Assembly (NCBI RefSeq): GCF_027158205.1
Contig: NZ_JAPVLU010000042.1
Coordinates: 22,974 to 86,973, forward strand
Direction: 5' to 3'
From: Streptomyces sp. H39-S7
Lineage (GTDB): Bacteria > Actinomycetota > Actinomycetes > Streptomycetales > Streptomycetaceae
Length of the DNA: 64,000 nt
Part shown: positions 1 to 8,606 of the stretch, piece after piece
Layout: every line of letters starts with the position of its first letter
How positions within the stretch are numbered: the stretch's first letter is position 1
Notes under the pieces: generated by a model
The model's database searches: none
Told to the model about the DNA's origin: nothing
What the model saw: only the letters and a program-made list of their open reading frames with translations
Program-made: the position numbers and the translations under genes

Positions 1-1067
1 CCAAGGCCGACGCAGCGGTGCTGGGGGTCGACAAGGACCTGGCGCGCAAGGCGGCCGCCGAGTCGCAGGTGCTGCTGCGCAACGAGGGCGGGGTGCTGCC
101 CGTTTCCCCGACGGCCAAGAAGATCGTCGTCGCGGGTTCCTACGCCGATGACATCAACGACCAGGTGGGCGGCTGGACCATCGGCTGGCAGGGCGTCCCC
201 GAGGGCGTGGCGCTGCCGGGCACGACCGTGCTGGCGGGGATCAAGGAGGCGGCGCCCGCGGGCACCGAGGTGGTACGGGCCACGACCACCGAGGACGCGG
301 TGGCGCAGGCCAAGGACGCCGATCTGACCGTCGTGGTCGTCGGTGAGAAGGCCGCGGCAGAAGGCGCGGCCGACAGCCCGCGACCGGAACTCTCCGCGGA
401 CCAGCAGGCGCTGGTCAAGGCGTTGAAGGCGGCGGGCAAGCCGGTCGTCACCGTCGTCGTCGCGGGCCGGCCGCTCGTGCTCGGCGACGCGGACGGCACC
501 CAGGGGCTGCTGATGTCCTGGCTGCCGGGCAGCGAGGGCGGGCACGGCGTGGCCGACGTGCTGTTCGGCGCGGTCAACCCCAGTGGCCGGCTGCCGGTCT
601 CCTGGCCGAAGCACCTCGGCAACGCGCCGCTGTACTACCAGCAGCTGCCGGGCACCAACGGCGGACCGGAGTCCTCGTACGACGCGGCCTACCCGTTCGG
701 CGCCGGACTCTCGTACACCTCGTACAGCTTCGGCGCGATCACGGCCGACAAGGCGGCGGTACGGGCCGGCGACGCGGTCGGGCTCAAGGTGACGGTCTCC
801 AACACCGGTGGCAAGGCGGGCGATCTGGTGGTGCCCGTGTACGTGTCGCGGCCGATCAGCGACGTGCTGACGCCGGCGACCCGGCTGGTCGCGTTCACCA
901 AGGTGCACCTGGCGGCGGGGGAGACCCGTACGGTGCGGCTGCGGGTGCTGCCGGGGACCCTCGCGGTCACGCCGGGCGACCTGGACGGCGCGGGCGCGCA
1001 GCGGGTCGAGCGCGGCGCGTACACCTTCTCCGCGGGCGACAAGAGCGCGGCGGTGACGGTGCGCTGA
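1..1067 (+). CDS. Glycoside hydrolase family 3 beta-glucosidase, C-terminal part (5' end outside window)
   Basis: The window opens inside this gene: the frame is open from base 3 and stops at TGA 1065-1067, leaving about 354 residues. What is visible is the GH3 C-terminal alpha/beta sandwich domain (AAAESQVLLRNEGGVLPV near the start, VADVLFGAVNPSGRLPVSWP in the middle, YPFGAGLSYTSYSFG) followed by a fibronectin type III-like domain (NTGGKAGDLVVPVYVSRP) typical of secreted family 3 enzymes. The family removes terminal non-reducing beta-D-glucosyl or xylosyl residues from oligosaccharides. The N-terminal TIM barrel with the nucleophile and any signal peptide lie outside, so the exact substrate cannot be judged. 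Confidence 0.93.
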   Translation, partial: KADAAVLGVDKDLARKAAAESQVLLRNEGGVLPVSPTAKKIVVAGSYADDINDQVGGWTIGWQGVPEGVALPGTTVLAGIKEAAPAGTEVVRATTTEDAVAQAKDADLTVVVVGEKAAAEGAADSPRPELSADQQALVKALKAAGKPVVTVVVAGRPLVLGDADGTQGLLMSWLPGSEGGHGVADVLFGAVNPSGRLPVSWPKHLGNAPLYYQQLPGTNGGPESSYDAAYPFGAGLSYTSYSFGAITADKAAVRAGDAVGLKVTVSNTGGKAGDLVVPVYVSRPISDVLTPATRLVAFTKVHLAAGETRTVRLRVLPGTLAVTPGDLDGAGAQRVERGAYTFSAGDKSAAVTVR

Positions 1068-1211
1068 CCGACCGGGGCGGGGCGGCGGGCGGGGCGACGG
1101 TCCCGGCGGCCACCCCGCCTTCGTCCGTCCGCGGGGGGAAGCCGGCCGCGGTCGTCCGTGGTGGAGCCGGCCGCGGCGCGGCCGGCCCGGGGGGTCCGGA
1201 GCGTACGGCCG

Positions 1212-1640
1212 CTACTCGACGAGCCCGGCCAGCTTGCGCAGCGATTCGTTGAGGGCGGCGGTCGCCGAGTCCTTGAGCTTGCCCGCCATCATGGCGACGG
1301 CGGCGCCGGCGAAGCTGCTGTCGATCCGCAGTTCGGTGTCGTCGCCGTCGGGGACCAGGGTGTAGCGCATGCTGAGGTTGACACCCATCGGGCCCTTGCC
1401 CGCGATGCCCAGCACCCGCTCGGCCTCCAGTGCCTCCACGGTCCAGGTAACCTCGGCCGGGAAGCCCATCATCTTCATGTTCTCCTGATAGGTGGCACCG
1501 GCCGCCAGCGGCGACGGGCCTCCTTTCGGGAAGCTGGTGTGGGTGGCACTCCACTGGTCGTACGACGCGAAGTCGGTCAGCTGCCTCCAGACCTTTTCGG
1601 CCGGGGCCGCGATGCGCGCCTGTGCGGAGACTTCGGCCAT
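1212..1640 (-). CDS. SRPBCC family protein (polyketide cyclase/dehydrase-like)
   Basis: A 142-residue protein with the START/Bet v 1-like pattern: MAEVSAQARIAAPAEKVWRQ at the N-terminus, a central stretch with GPMGVNLSMRYTLVPDG, and a C-terminal helix (AMMAGKLKDSATAALNESLR). Such proteins form a helix-grip pocket for small hydrophobic ligands; no catalytic residues can be assigned. The ATG at 1640 is chosen because AAGGAG sits just upstream on the minus strand; a longer frame up to 1724 has no such site. It stands alone, divergent from the PdxH-like gene, with two copies of an operator-like palindrome in the shared upstream region. Confidence 0.85.
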   Translation of the reverse strand: MAEVSAQARIAAPAEKVWRQLTDFASYDQWSATHTSFPKGGPSPLAAGATYQENMKMMGFPAEVTWTVEALEAERVLGIAGKGPMGVNLSMRYTLVPDGDDTELRIDSSFAGAAVAMMAGKLKDSATAALNESLRKLAGLVE

Positions 1641-1726
1641 GCGATCACTCCTTGTGCGAAGGCGCTGCGGCTCGCTCGCAGCGACGCTGTCGCGGAACGT
1701 AGCCGCAGCCGCCCGAACATTCAATA

Positions 1727-1758
1727 CTGATGAAGCGTCAGAACTGATGCACCGTCAG
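1727..1758. promoter_or_regulatory. Tandem operator-like palindromes CTGATG-N3-CGTCAG
   Basis: Two 15-base sites, CTGATGAAGCGTCAG (1727-1741) and CTGATGCACCGTCAG (1744-1758), lie 17 bases apart between the divergent SRPBCC and PdxH-like genes. Each is a near-perfect inverted repeat CTGAYG-N3-CGTCAG. The same motif occurs at 34028-34042. The form suits a dimeric TetR/PadR-type repressor, but no regulator is encoded next to it. Confidence 0.5.
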
Positions 1759-1845
1759 GATATCGTACGCGGCGAATGCCGCCGAGGGTGCCGGTGAGGG
1801 GCGAAGATCGGAGCCATGGTGGCCGCGCGCTCTACAGGAGGACAC

Positions 1846-2508
1846 ATGGACGAGGAACTGCCGGACCGGCTGCGCGCCGTGCCGGTGCTGGCCGGACCCC
1901 TGCCGTCGTTCGACCCGGACGGCGCGGAGCCCTCTCCCGGTCGCCAGTTCGCCCGCTGGCTGGACGAGGCGCTGGACGACGGCGTGCCGGAACCCCATGT
2001 CATGACGCTCAGCACCGCGGACCGCGACGGGCGCCCCTCGGCGCGGGTCCTCATGCTGCGCGGCCTCGGCGCCGACGCGGCCACGTTCGTGTTCGCCTCC
2101 GACACCGGCAGCCACAAGGGCCACGACCTCGCCGCGAACCCGCACGCGGCGCTGAGCTGGTACTGGCCGCTCCAGGGCCGGCAGATCCGGGCGGCCGGGC
2201 CCGTCGAGGTCCTGGACGCCGCCACCGCGCGCGGTGACTTCCTGGGCCGCCGCGAGACCTCCCGGGTCGCGGGGTTCACCGGCCGGATGAGCGCCCCGCT
2301 GACCGACCCGGACACGTACGACGCGGAGCGGCGGCGGGCCGCGGACGTGGTCGCGGCCGACCCCCGGGCCGTTCCCGCGGGGCACACCGTCTACCGGCTG
2401 CGGGCCGACGAGATGGAGTTCTTCCAAGGGAGCCAGGGCACCTTCCATGTGCGGCTGCACTACGTCCGGCAGGGCGGGGAGTGGCGGCGCGGACTGCTCT
2501 GGCCCTGA
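1846..2508 (+). CDS. Pyridoxamine 5'-phosphate oxidase (PdxH family)
   Basis: A 220-residue flavoprotein of the PdxH type. Family hallmarks are the FMN/substrate segment RPSARVLMLRGLGADAATFV, SDTGSHKGHDLAANPHAA, WPLQGRQIRAAGPVEV, and a C-terminal segment MEFFQGSQGTFHVRLHY that corresponds to the usual W-G-x-x-x-R-x-H-x-R substrate-binding end. PdxH oxidises pyridoxine or pyridoxamine phosphate to PLP with FMN and oxygen. The ATG at 1846 is preceded by AGGAGG; an upstream ATG at 1816 lacks a good site. An actinobacterial F420- or heme-binding relative is possible, but the Arg/His pattern at the end favours a PNPOx-like role. Confidence 0.85.
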   Translation: MDEELPDRLRAVPVLAGPLPSFDPDGAEPSPGRQFARWLDEALDDGVPEPHVMTLSTADRDGRPSARVLMLRGLGADAATFVFASDTGSHKGHDLAANPHAALSWYWPLQGRQIRAAGPVEVLDAATARGDFLGRRETSRVAGFTGRMSAPLTDPDTYDAERRRAADVVAADPRAVPAGHTVYRLRADEMEFFQGSQGTFHVRLHYVRQGGEWRRGLLWP

Positions 2509-2641
2509 ACGGTCCGGAGGGGGACGGCCCGGAGAGGGCGGCCCGGACGGGGACGGTCCGGACGGGGACGTCGGCGGAGCCGGCCCGGATGTCAGCCGCT
2601 ATCTGGGCGACGGCCCTGTCGCGAGCTGACATCATGGCCGG

Positions 2642-3607
2642 ATGCATGCGTCTCAGGGGAGGAACGCGGGGCTGGGGCTCGCCTTGGCGTCAGCGTTCGC
2701 GTTCGGTGGTTCAGGAGTGGCGGCGAAACCGCTGATCGAGGCGGGACTCGACCCGCTGGACGTGGTGTGGCTGCGCGTGGCGGGAGCGGCGCTCATCATG
2801 CTGCCGGTCGCGCTGCGCCACCGCGCCCTGCTGCGGCAGCGCCCCGGGCTGCTGGCCGGCTTCGGCCTGCTGGCCATCGCGGGTGTGCAGACTTTCTACT
2901 TCGCCGCGATATCCCGGATCCCCGTGGGCGTCGCCATCCTCGTCGAGTTCCTCGGGCCGGCCCTGCTGCTGGGCTGGGTGCGCTTCGTACAGCGCCGGCC
3001 GGTGAGCCGGGCCGCGGCGATCGGGGTGGTACTGGCGGTCGGCGGCATGGCCTCGGTGGTCGAGGTGTGGTCGGGGCTGGCCTTCGACGCCGTCGGTCTG
3101 CTGCTCGCCTTCGGCGCGGCGTGCTGCCAGGTCAGCTACTTCGTGCTGGCCGACCACGGCACGGAGGGCGAGGACGCCCCCGACCCGATCGGCGTCATCT
3201 CCTTCGGGCTGCTGATCGGCGCCGCGGTGATGACCGTGGTCGCGCGGCCGTGGGGGATGAACTGGGACGTGCTGGGCCGGCAGGCCGCGCTTGGCGACAA
3301 GCAGGTGCCCGCGGTGCTCCTCGTCGGATGGATCGTCCTGGTGGCGACGGTGGTCGCGTACCTGACCGGGGTGCTGGCCGTGCGCAAGCTGACTCCACAG
3401 GTGGCCGGGGTGGTCGCCTGTCTGGAGGCGGTGGTGGGGACCGTGTTCGCCTGGATCCTGCTCGGGGAGCACCTGGGCGTACCGCAGATCATCGGCGGAA
3501 CGCTGGTGCTGGCCGGCGCGTTCGTCGCCCAGACCACCAGCCGGAGCGGCCGGAGCAGACCGGTGGTCGAGCCGGTCGAGCCGCTGCCGCAACCCGATCT
3601 GGTCTGA
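2642..3607 (+). CDS. EamA/DMT family transporter
   Basis: A 321-residue membrane protein with about ten hydrophobic helices in two EamA halves (residues about 8-140 and 150-300). The N-terminal half opens with LGLALASAFAFGGSGVAAK and carries LRVAGAALIMLPVALRHR; the second ends LLGEHLGVPQIIGGTLVLAG, the typical end of an EamA repeat. Such drug/metabolite carriers usually export amino acids or related metabolites; substrate unknown. ATG 2642 sits close behind the PdxH-like gene, and a second EamA gene follows 255 bases later. Confidence 0.9.
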   Translation: MHASQGRNAGLGLALASAFAFGGSGVAAKPLIEAGLDPLDVVWLRVAGAALIMLPVALRHRALLRQRPGLLAGFGLLAIAGVQTFYFAAISRIPVGVAILVEFLGPALLLGWVRFVQRRPVSRAAAIGVVLAVGGMASVVEVWSGLAFDAVGLLLAFGAACCQVSYFVLADHGTEGEDAPDPIGVISFGLLIGAAVMTVVARPWGMNWDVLGRQAALGDKQVPAVLLVGWIVLVATVVAYLTGVLAVRKLTPQVAGVVACLEAVVGTVFAWILLGEHLGVPQIIGGTLVLAGAFVAQTTSRSGRSRPVVEPVEPLPQPDLV

Positions 3608-3716
3608 GGACGCCCCGGTGGTGGGCGGCAGGCCCTGCCACCGATCCGGGGTGTGCGGATCTCGCTCCTCGGAACCGGCTTGTAGCGGTACGTCCGCGCC
3701 TCATAGGGTGCGGAAC

Positions 3717-3752
3717 ATGCACCTCACCGTTCTGCCGCCGCCCGCCCTCTAG
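3717..3752 (+). CDS. Possible 11-residue leader peptide MHLTVLPPPAL
   Basis: A short frame with AGGG eight bases upstream encodes MHLTVLPPPAL and then stops. Three consecutive prolines can slow ribosomes. Its end overlaps a GC-rich inverted repeat (CCGCCCGCC / GGCGGGC), and a second hairpin follows at 3777-3802, ahead of the EamA gene at 3863. The arrangement resembles a translational attenuator. Chance is possible for so short a frame. Confidence 0.3.
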   Translation: MHLTVLPPPAL

Positions 3753-3776
3753 GCGGGCCGCCACCCCACGGACGAC

Positions 3777-3802
3777 CCTGCTCGGGCATGTACCCGAGCA
3801 GG
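3777..3802 (+). promoter_or_regulatory. Hairpin in the leader of the second EamA gene
   Basis: A perfect 10-base stem, CCTGCTCGGG (3777-3786) with CCCGAGCAGG (3793-3802), closes a six-base loop. It lies between the putative leader peptide and the start at 3863. There is no T-tract, so an intrinsic terminator would be weak; attenuation or a translational role is an inference. Confidence 0.4.
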
Positions 3803-3862
3803 TCGCGGCTGCCCGCACACGGGATCACGCGACCATTCCAAGTCCTCCGCGGGAGAACACTC

Positions 3863-4840
3863 GTGCCGTCCAACCATGGCCACACCCTTGCCCCGTCCGT
3901 CGGACGCGGCCTGCTCTACATCACCTTCGCCGCCACCGCCTGGGGCACCGCGGGCGGCGCCGCCGCGCTGCTCTTCACGAGCAGCGGCCTCGGCCCCATC
4001 GCCCTCACCTTCTGGCGCGCCGCCGGCGGTTTCGCGCTGCTGCTCCTCGTTCAACTGGCCCGCCGCCGTCGCGGTGCCGACCGTACGCAGGCCCGTAAGG
4101 AGCCCCGGCGGCGCGCGGTGCCGCGGATCCTGGCCACCGGCCTGGGCCTGACGGTCTTCCAGACCGCCTACTTCGGCGCCGTGCACCTGACGGGACTGGC
4201 CGTCGCCACCGTCGTCACCCTGGGCGCCGGCCCGGTCATCATCGCGGTCGTCGCCCGTCTCACCATGGGTGAACGGCTCGGCCGCGGTGGCGCCGTGGCG
4301 GTCGCCGGCGCGCTGGCGGGGCTCGCGGTGCTCGTCCTGGGCAACGGCGGCGGGACCGTGGCCCCGGCCGGGGTCGGGCTCGCGCTGCTGTCCGCGGCCG
4401 GCTACGCCTGTATCACGCTGCTGACCCGCTGGATGGGTCGCGACGGGGACGGCGGGGACCCGTTCACGACCTCCCTGTGGTCCTTCGCAGTGTGCGCGGT
4501 GACCCTGCTCCCGCCGGCCCTGACGGAGGGGCTGATGCCGAGCGGCGCGGACCTCGGCCACACCCTGTGGCTGCTGGTCTACCTGGCCTCCGTGCCGACG
4601 GCGCTCGCCTACGGGCTGTACTTCGCGGGCGCCGCGGTGGTGCGGGCGGCGACGGTCTCCGTCATCGCCCTGATCGAACCGGTCTCCGCGGCGGCCCTCG
4701 CCGTCGTCGTCCTCGGCGAGCAACTGACCGGCGCGACCGTACTGGGCACGGTCATCCTGCTCGGGGCCGTCACGGTCCTGGGCCTCGAGGAGGCCCGCCT
4801 GGCCTCGGCCGGCCGCCGCGCGGCGGCCGGCACCATCTAG
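3863..4840 (+). CDS. EamA/DMT family transporter
   Basis: A 325-residue protein of about ten membrane helices in two EamA domains. The first opens with LLYITFAATAWGTAGGAAAL and the second ends VLGEQLTGATVLGTVILLGA. The GTG at 3863 is chosen because GGGAGAA lies 6-12 bases upstream; a longer frame from 3788 would begin inside the leader hairpin. It converges with the PaiB-like gene, overlapping its stop by four bases. Substrate unknown, probably a metabolite exporter. Confidence 0.88.
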   Translation: MPSNHGHTLAPSVGRGLLYITFAATAWGTAGGAAALLFTSSGLGPIALTFWRAAGGFALLLLVQLARRRRGADRTQARKEPRRRAVPRILATGLGLTVFQTAYFGAVHLTGLAVATVVTLGAGPVIIAVVARLTMGERLGRGGAVAVAGALAGLAVLVLGNGGGTVAPAGVGLALLSAAGYACITLLTRWMGRDGDGGDPFTTSLWSFAVCAVTLLPPALTEGLMPSGADLGHTLWLLVYLASVPTALAYGLYFAGAAVVRAATVSVIALIEPVSAAALAVVVLGEQLTGATVLGTVILLGAVTVLGLEEARLASAGRRAAAGTI

Positions 4841-5487
4841 ACCCCTCCCGCCGGGCCGGTCTCCAGCCGGCGCAGTTGGTGGGCGCGGGCCGCCTCGTCG
4901 TGCGGGGCGGCCCGCGCCGCGAGGCGCTCGGTGTCCCGCCGCTGCATCTCGCGAGGCTTGTTGCCGCCGTACTTGAACTTCGCGCGGACCTCGGTCACCT
5001 CCAGCCGGATCCCGCGGATCCCGGGCAGCATCCGGCCGAACGGGGCCTGCCCGGGCGCGACGCGCGCGTAGTCGCCGGCCGGCTGGAAGTGCGCGAGCTG
5101 GCGGCGCAGCACGGCGGCCTTCTGCTCCGCGTCGTCGATGACATGCGCCGTGCACAGCAGTTGGACGGCGGCGTAGAAGCTGGTCGGGGTGCCGTGCTCG
5201 GCGGGCGTGCCCTCCGGCGCGTGCCAGGGCCCGGGGATGAACGTGTAGTCGTCCACCACACTGAGCGTGACCCGCGGATTCGCCTCGAGGGCGGGCCACA
5301 GCGGGTTGGGGCGGGCGAGGTGGGTGAACGCCTCGTCGCGCTCCGGGTCGTAGGCGAAGTGCAGCGGCTGGACGAACGGGGGCTCGCCCGGCAGGCCGTT
5401 GACGGCCAGTTGCCCGAAGTCGTGCGCGGCGAGCCAGGTCTGCCACTCGGCGTCGTCCCGCGCCGCGTCCCAGGGGTGGATCAGCAT
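4837..5487 (-). CDS. FMN-binding protein, PaiB family
   Basis: A 216-residue flavin split-barrel protein: MLIHPWDAARDDAEWQTWLA, a core with PFVQPLHFAYDPERDEAFTH, RPNPLWPALEANPRVTLSV and IPGPWHAPEG, and a conserved basic patch KFKYGGNKPREMQRRD near residue 180. This matches the PaiB/FMN-binding family (Bacillus PaiB affects sporulation and degradative enzyme genes). It begins 10 bases after the preceding minus-strand PPOX-type gene, so the two probably form one transcript. Whether it acts as a regulator or as a flavin enzyme cannot be told. Confidence 0.82.
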   Translation of the reverse strand: MLIHPWDAARDDAEWQTWLAAHDFGQLAVNGLPGEPPFVQPLHFAYDPERDEAFTHLARPNPLWPALEANPRVTLSVVDDYTFIPGPWHAPEGTPAEHGTPTSFYAAVQLLCTAHVIDDAEQKAAVLRRQLAHFQPAGDYARVAPGQAPFGRMLPGIRGIRLEVTEVRAKFKYGGNKPREMQRRDTERLAARAAPHDEAARAHQLRRLETGPAGGV

Positions 5488-5497
5488 GTCGGGCCCC

Positions 5498-6163
5498 TCA
5501 GGCGAGGTAGGCGGGCAGGGCGATGGCCGGGTCGAGGTCGTCGGCCGGAACGGGCGTGCCGTAGGTCTTGGCGACCGGCACGATCCCGGTCCAGTACGGC
5601 AGGGCGGTGTCCTCCGGTTCGTCGTTCGGGCCGCCGGTGCGGACCTTCGCCGAGACCTCCAGCAGGTCGAGCCGGATGACGGTGGTCGCGGCCAGCTCCT
5701 TGGCGTTGGCCCGGCGCGAGTCGTCCGCGCGGCCGGCCACGACCTGGTCGACCAGGGCGTCCAGCGCCTCCGCGCGCTCCGCCGGATCCGTGACCTGGTG
5801 CGCGGTCCCGTGCACCACCACCGAGCGGTAGTTCATCGAGTGGTGGAACGCGGACCGGGCCAGCACGAGGGCGTCGAGGTGGGTGACGGTCAGGCAGACG
5901 GCCAGCCCCGGGTCCTTCGCGCCGCGCAGCGGGCGCGATCCGGTCGAGCCGTGGACGTACAGCCGCTCGCCGATCCGGCCGTAGAGGGTGGGCAGCACGA
6001 CCGGCGCGCCGTCGCGGATGAACCCGAGGTGGCAGAGGTAGCCCTCGTCGAGGATCGCGTGGACGGTGTCACGGTCGTAGGCGGCGCGCTCCCGTATCCG
6101 GGTGGGGACGGTGCGGTCCGTCGCCTCGTACGACGGGGAGGGGGCGGCGGAGGTGTCGGCCAT
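5498..6163 (-). CDS. Pyridoxamine 5'-phosphate oxidase-like flavin protein (Pyridox_ox_2/Nim-like)
   Basis: A 221-residue split-barrel protein. Visible features are the N-terminal TVPTRIRERAAYDRDTVHAI, EGYLCHLGFIRDGAPVVLPT, a flavin-binding YVHGSTGSRPLRG, and FHHSMNYRSVVVHGTAHQV, a pattern typical of the Nim-related family that binds FMN or F420. It is the first gene of a probable two-gene transcript with the PaiB-like gene and is divergent from a MocR regulator with only 35 bases between, so MocR control is likely. No exact substrate can be named. Confidence 0.82.
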   Translation of the reverse strand: MADTSAAPSPSYEATDRTVPTRIRERAAYDRDTVHAILDEGYLCHLGFIRDGAPVVLPTLYGRIGERLYVHGSTGSRPLRGAKDPGLAVCLTVTHLDALVLARSAFHHSMNYRSVVVHGTAHQVTDPAERAEALDALVDQVVAGRADDSRRANAKELAATTVIRLDLLEVSAKVRTGGPNDEPEDTALPYWTGIVPVAKTYGTPVPADDLDPAIALPAYLA

Positions 6164-6174
6164 GGCGGAATCCT

Positions 6175-6204
6175 TTGAACTAGTGCATAATCGGCTTTGT
6201 GCTA
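6175..6204. promoter_or_regulatory. MocR/PPOX intergenic promoter; MocR start appears leaderless
   Basis: CATAAT at 6186-6191 lies seven bases before the GTG at 6199, so transcription would begin at or next to the start codon. No Shine-Dalgarno sequence is present there. CTAGTGCA and TGTGCTAG flank the -10 hexamer as an imperfect inverted repeat, a plausible autoregulatory operator overlapping the promoter. Confidence 0.4.
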
Positions 6205-7530
6205 GGAGAGTATCGAATCACGGGCCGGGGCGCATCGGGTATCGCGGCCGACATCGAGCGGGCGGTCGGCGAGGGCGCGCTGAAGCCCGGCGCGGCGCTG
6301 CCGCCGCTGCGCGAACTGGCCCAGGAACTGGACGTGAACCCGAACACGGTGGCCGCCGCCTACCGGCTGCTGCGCGACCGCGGGGTGATCGAGACGGCCG
6401 GGCGGCGCGGCAGCCGGGTGCGCTCCCGGCCCGCCACCACCTCGCGCGACCAGATCCGCATCGAGGTGCCGCCCGGGACGCGGGACATCTCCAACGGCAA
6501 CCCGGACGTCTCGCTGCTGCCGCCGCTCGACGCGGCGTTCGCGGCGGCGATCGCCCACAACGCCGTGCGCCCGGCGCTCTACGGCGGTCCTGCCGTCGAC
6601 GCCGAGCTGAGCGAGCTGGCCCGCGCGGCCTTCGATCGCGACGGCGTGCCCGACGGCCCGATCGGACTCACCTCGGGCTCGCTCGACGCCATCGAACGGG
6701 TGCTGTCGGCCCATCTGCGGCCGGGCGACGCCGTGGCGGTCGAGGACCCGGGCTGGGGGAGCGTGCTGGACCTGGTGCCGGCCCTCGGGCTGCGCGCGGT
6801 CCCGGTCGGGGTCGACGACGACGGCCCGGTCGTCGCGGACGTCGCCCGTGCGCTGCTGGCCGGGGCGCGGGCGCTGGTCGTCACCGACCGGGGTCAGAAC
6901 CCGACCGGCGCGGTGATCTCGGCGGACCGTGCCCGGGAGCTGCGCGAGGTGCTGGCGCGCCATCCGGAGGTGCTGGTCGTCGACGACGACCACGTGCACG
7001 GACTGGTCGACCTGCCGCTGCACTGCCTGTCGGGCGTCACCGCGCACTGGGCGCTGGTGCGGTCCACGGCCAAGGCGTACGGCCCGGACCTGCGGCTGGC
7101 CGTCTTCACCGGCGACCGGGTCACGGTCGACCGCGTCCAGGGCCGCTACCGGCTGGGCGCCGGCTGGGTCAGCCATCTGCTGCAGCGCGCCGTGGTGCAC
7201 CTGTGGGAGTCGGGGGCGGTCGACCCGGACGTGGTGGGGCGGTCGTACGGCCGGCGGCGCGACGCCCTGGTCCTGGCCCTCGCGGAACGCGGCATCACCG
7301 CGCACGGGCGCAGCGGCATGAACGTCTGGGTGCCGGTTACCGACGAGACCGGCGCCGTGGCCGGCCTGCTGCAGGCCGGCTGGGCCGCCGCGCCCGGCGC
7401 CCGCTTCCGCCTCGCGTCCGCACCCGGCGTGCGGCTCACGGTCTCCGCCCTCGCCGACGCCGACATCGTGCCGCTCGCCGACGCGGTCGCCCGGGTGGTC
7501 GGCGCGTCGGGCGGGGGACGGTACGGCTGA
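6199..7530 (+). CDS. MocR family regulator (GntR HTH plus PLP aminotransferase-like domain)
   Basis: A 443-residue fusion. Residues 1-75 are a GntR winged helix (IAADIERAVGEGALKPGAAL, LRELAQELDVNPNTVAAAYR). Residues about 90-440 resemble a fold type I aminotransferase, with GLTSGSLDAIERVLSAHLRP, DRGQNPTGAVIS and the PLP lysine in RSTAKAYGPDLRLAVFTG. MocR proteins use PLP as ligand or cofactor and often control vitamin B6 or GABA genes. The divergent neighbour is a PNPOx-like protein, which fits control by PLP status. GTG 6199 is accepted because the HTH starts at once and a -10 box stands immediately upstream. Confidence 0.9.
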   Translation: MLGEYRITGRGASGIAADIERAVGEGALKPGAALPPLRELAQELDVNPNTVAAAYRLLRDRGVIETAGRRGSRVRSRPATTSRDQIRIEVPPGTRDISNGNPDVSLLPPLDAAFAAAIAHNAVRPALYGGPAVDAELSELARAAFDRDGVPDGPIGLTSGSLDAIERVLSAHLRPGDAVAVEDPGWGSVLDLVPALGLRAVPVGVDDDGPVVADVARALLAGARALVVTDRGQNPTGAVISADRARELREVLARHPEVLVVDDDHVHGLVDLPLHCLSGVTAHWALVRSTAKAYGPDLRLAVFTGDRVTVDRVQGRYRLGAGWVSHLLQRAVVHLWESGAVDPDVVGRSYGRRRDALVLALAERGITAHGRSGMNVWVPVTDETGAVAGLLQAGWAAAPGARFRLASAPGVRLTVSALADADIVPLADAVARVVGASGGGRYG

Positions 7531-7558
7531 GGCTGAGGCTGGGTCCGGGGCGTCGGGG

Positions 7559-8533
7559 TTACGGGGCGGGTTCGGCGGCCGGTCGCGTGCGGGTGCGCAG
7601 TTGGGTGAGGGCGGCGCCCGCCAGGACGATGACCGCGCCGACCGGCTCGTTCCAGCCCAGCCGCTCGTGCAGCAGCAGCACGCCCGCGGCGGTCGCGACG
7701 ACCGGGATCAGATAGGTCACCATCACGGCGATCGTCGGTCCCTTCTCGGCGACCAGGGCGTACTGGAGCAGGAACGCGACCCCGGTGCCGAGGGCACCGA
7801 GGGCGACGACCGACAGCACGGGCAGGATCGGGAACGAGGTCGGCACGGAGGTGAAGAACGGCGTGACGAGCGCGAGTTGCACTGTGCCGAGCAGCAGTTG
7901 GCTGCTGGAGAGCGCGAGGTTGGAGGTCCTGGTTCCCGCCAGGGTGCGGCGCACGTACGCCCAGCCGACCGCGTAGCTGGCCCCGGCGATCAGGGCCATG
8001 GCGGTGCCCGCCGGGTCCTGGCCGGAGAAGCCCTGCCAGGCGCCGAGCACGGTCAGCACGCCGAGGAAGCCGAGGCCGACGCCGGCGAACCGCTGCCGCG
8101 TCGGCTTGTCCTCGGAGAGCGCGACGACCGAGACGACCATGCTCCACAGCGGGGTGGTGGCGTTGCAGATGCCCGCGAGGGTGGAGGGGATGGTCAGCTC
8201 GGCGTAGGCGAACAGCGAGAAGGGCAGCGCGTTGAGCAGCAGGGCCGCGACCGTCAGGTGAAGCCAGGTCCGCTTTCCGCGCGGCAGCCGGTCGCGCTTG
8301 ACGAGCAGGGTGGCGACCAGCACGACCGTGCCGAAGACCATGCGGCCCAGCGTCACCTGCAGCGGTGCGAACGCCTCCGTGCCGACCTTGATGAACAGGA
8401 AGCTGAAACCCCAGATGAGGCCCAGGAGGGCGAACCGGATCCGCCAGTCCACCGAGCGGTGGACGGCCGGTGCCGGCTCGGGTGTCGAAGGGGGCGCGGA
8501 GGCGGCGGGCCGGAGGCGGGCGGGAACGCTCAT
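7559..8533 (-). CDS. EamA/DMT family transporter
   Basis: A 324-residue protein of two EamA halves: a cytoplasmic N-terminus rich in Pro and Ala, then RFALLGLIWGFSFLFIKVG (helix 1), FAYAELTIPSTLAGICNATT in the first half, and LLLHERLGWNEPVGAVIVLA near the end. The ATG at 8533 begins MSVPARLRPA; a longer frame to 8599 would run into the promoter of the divergent LysR gene. The divergent arrangement suggests that LysR protein controls this exporter. Confidence 0.88.
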   Translation of the reverse strand: MSVPARLRPAASAPPSTPEPAPAVHRSVDWRIRFALLGLIWGFSFLFIKVGTEAFAPLQVTLGRMVFGTVVLVATLLVKRDRLPRGKRTWLHLTVAALLLNALPFSLFAYAELTIPSTLAGICNATTPLWSMVVSVVALSEDKPTRQRFAGVGLGFLGVLTVLGAWQGFSGQDPAGTAMALIAGASYAVGWAYVRRTLAGTRTSNLALSSSQLLLGTVQLALVTPFFTSVPTSFPILPVLSVVALGALGTGVAFLLQYALVAEKGPTIAVMVTYLIPVVATAAGVLLLHERLGWNEPVGAVIVLAGAALTQLRTRTRPAAEPAP

Positions 8534-8606
8534 GGCCTTACGATGACGGATTTCATTCCGTAGAACAAGGGAGATTAGGTACGCGAGAAGGCGTAGCATT
8601 CCTTAC

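Noticed and set aside
3749..5446. Long open frame of 565 codons on the minus strand
   Set aside because: It is a GC-driven shadow antisense to the second EamA gene and out of frame with the PaiB-like gene; Arg/Ala/Gly-rich with no domain.
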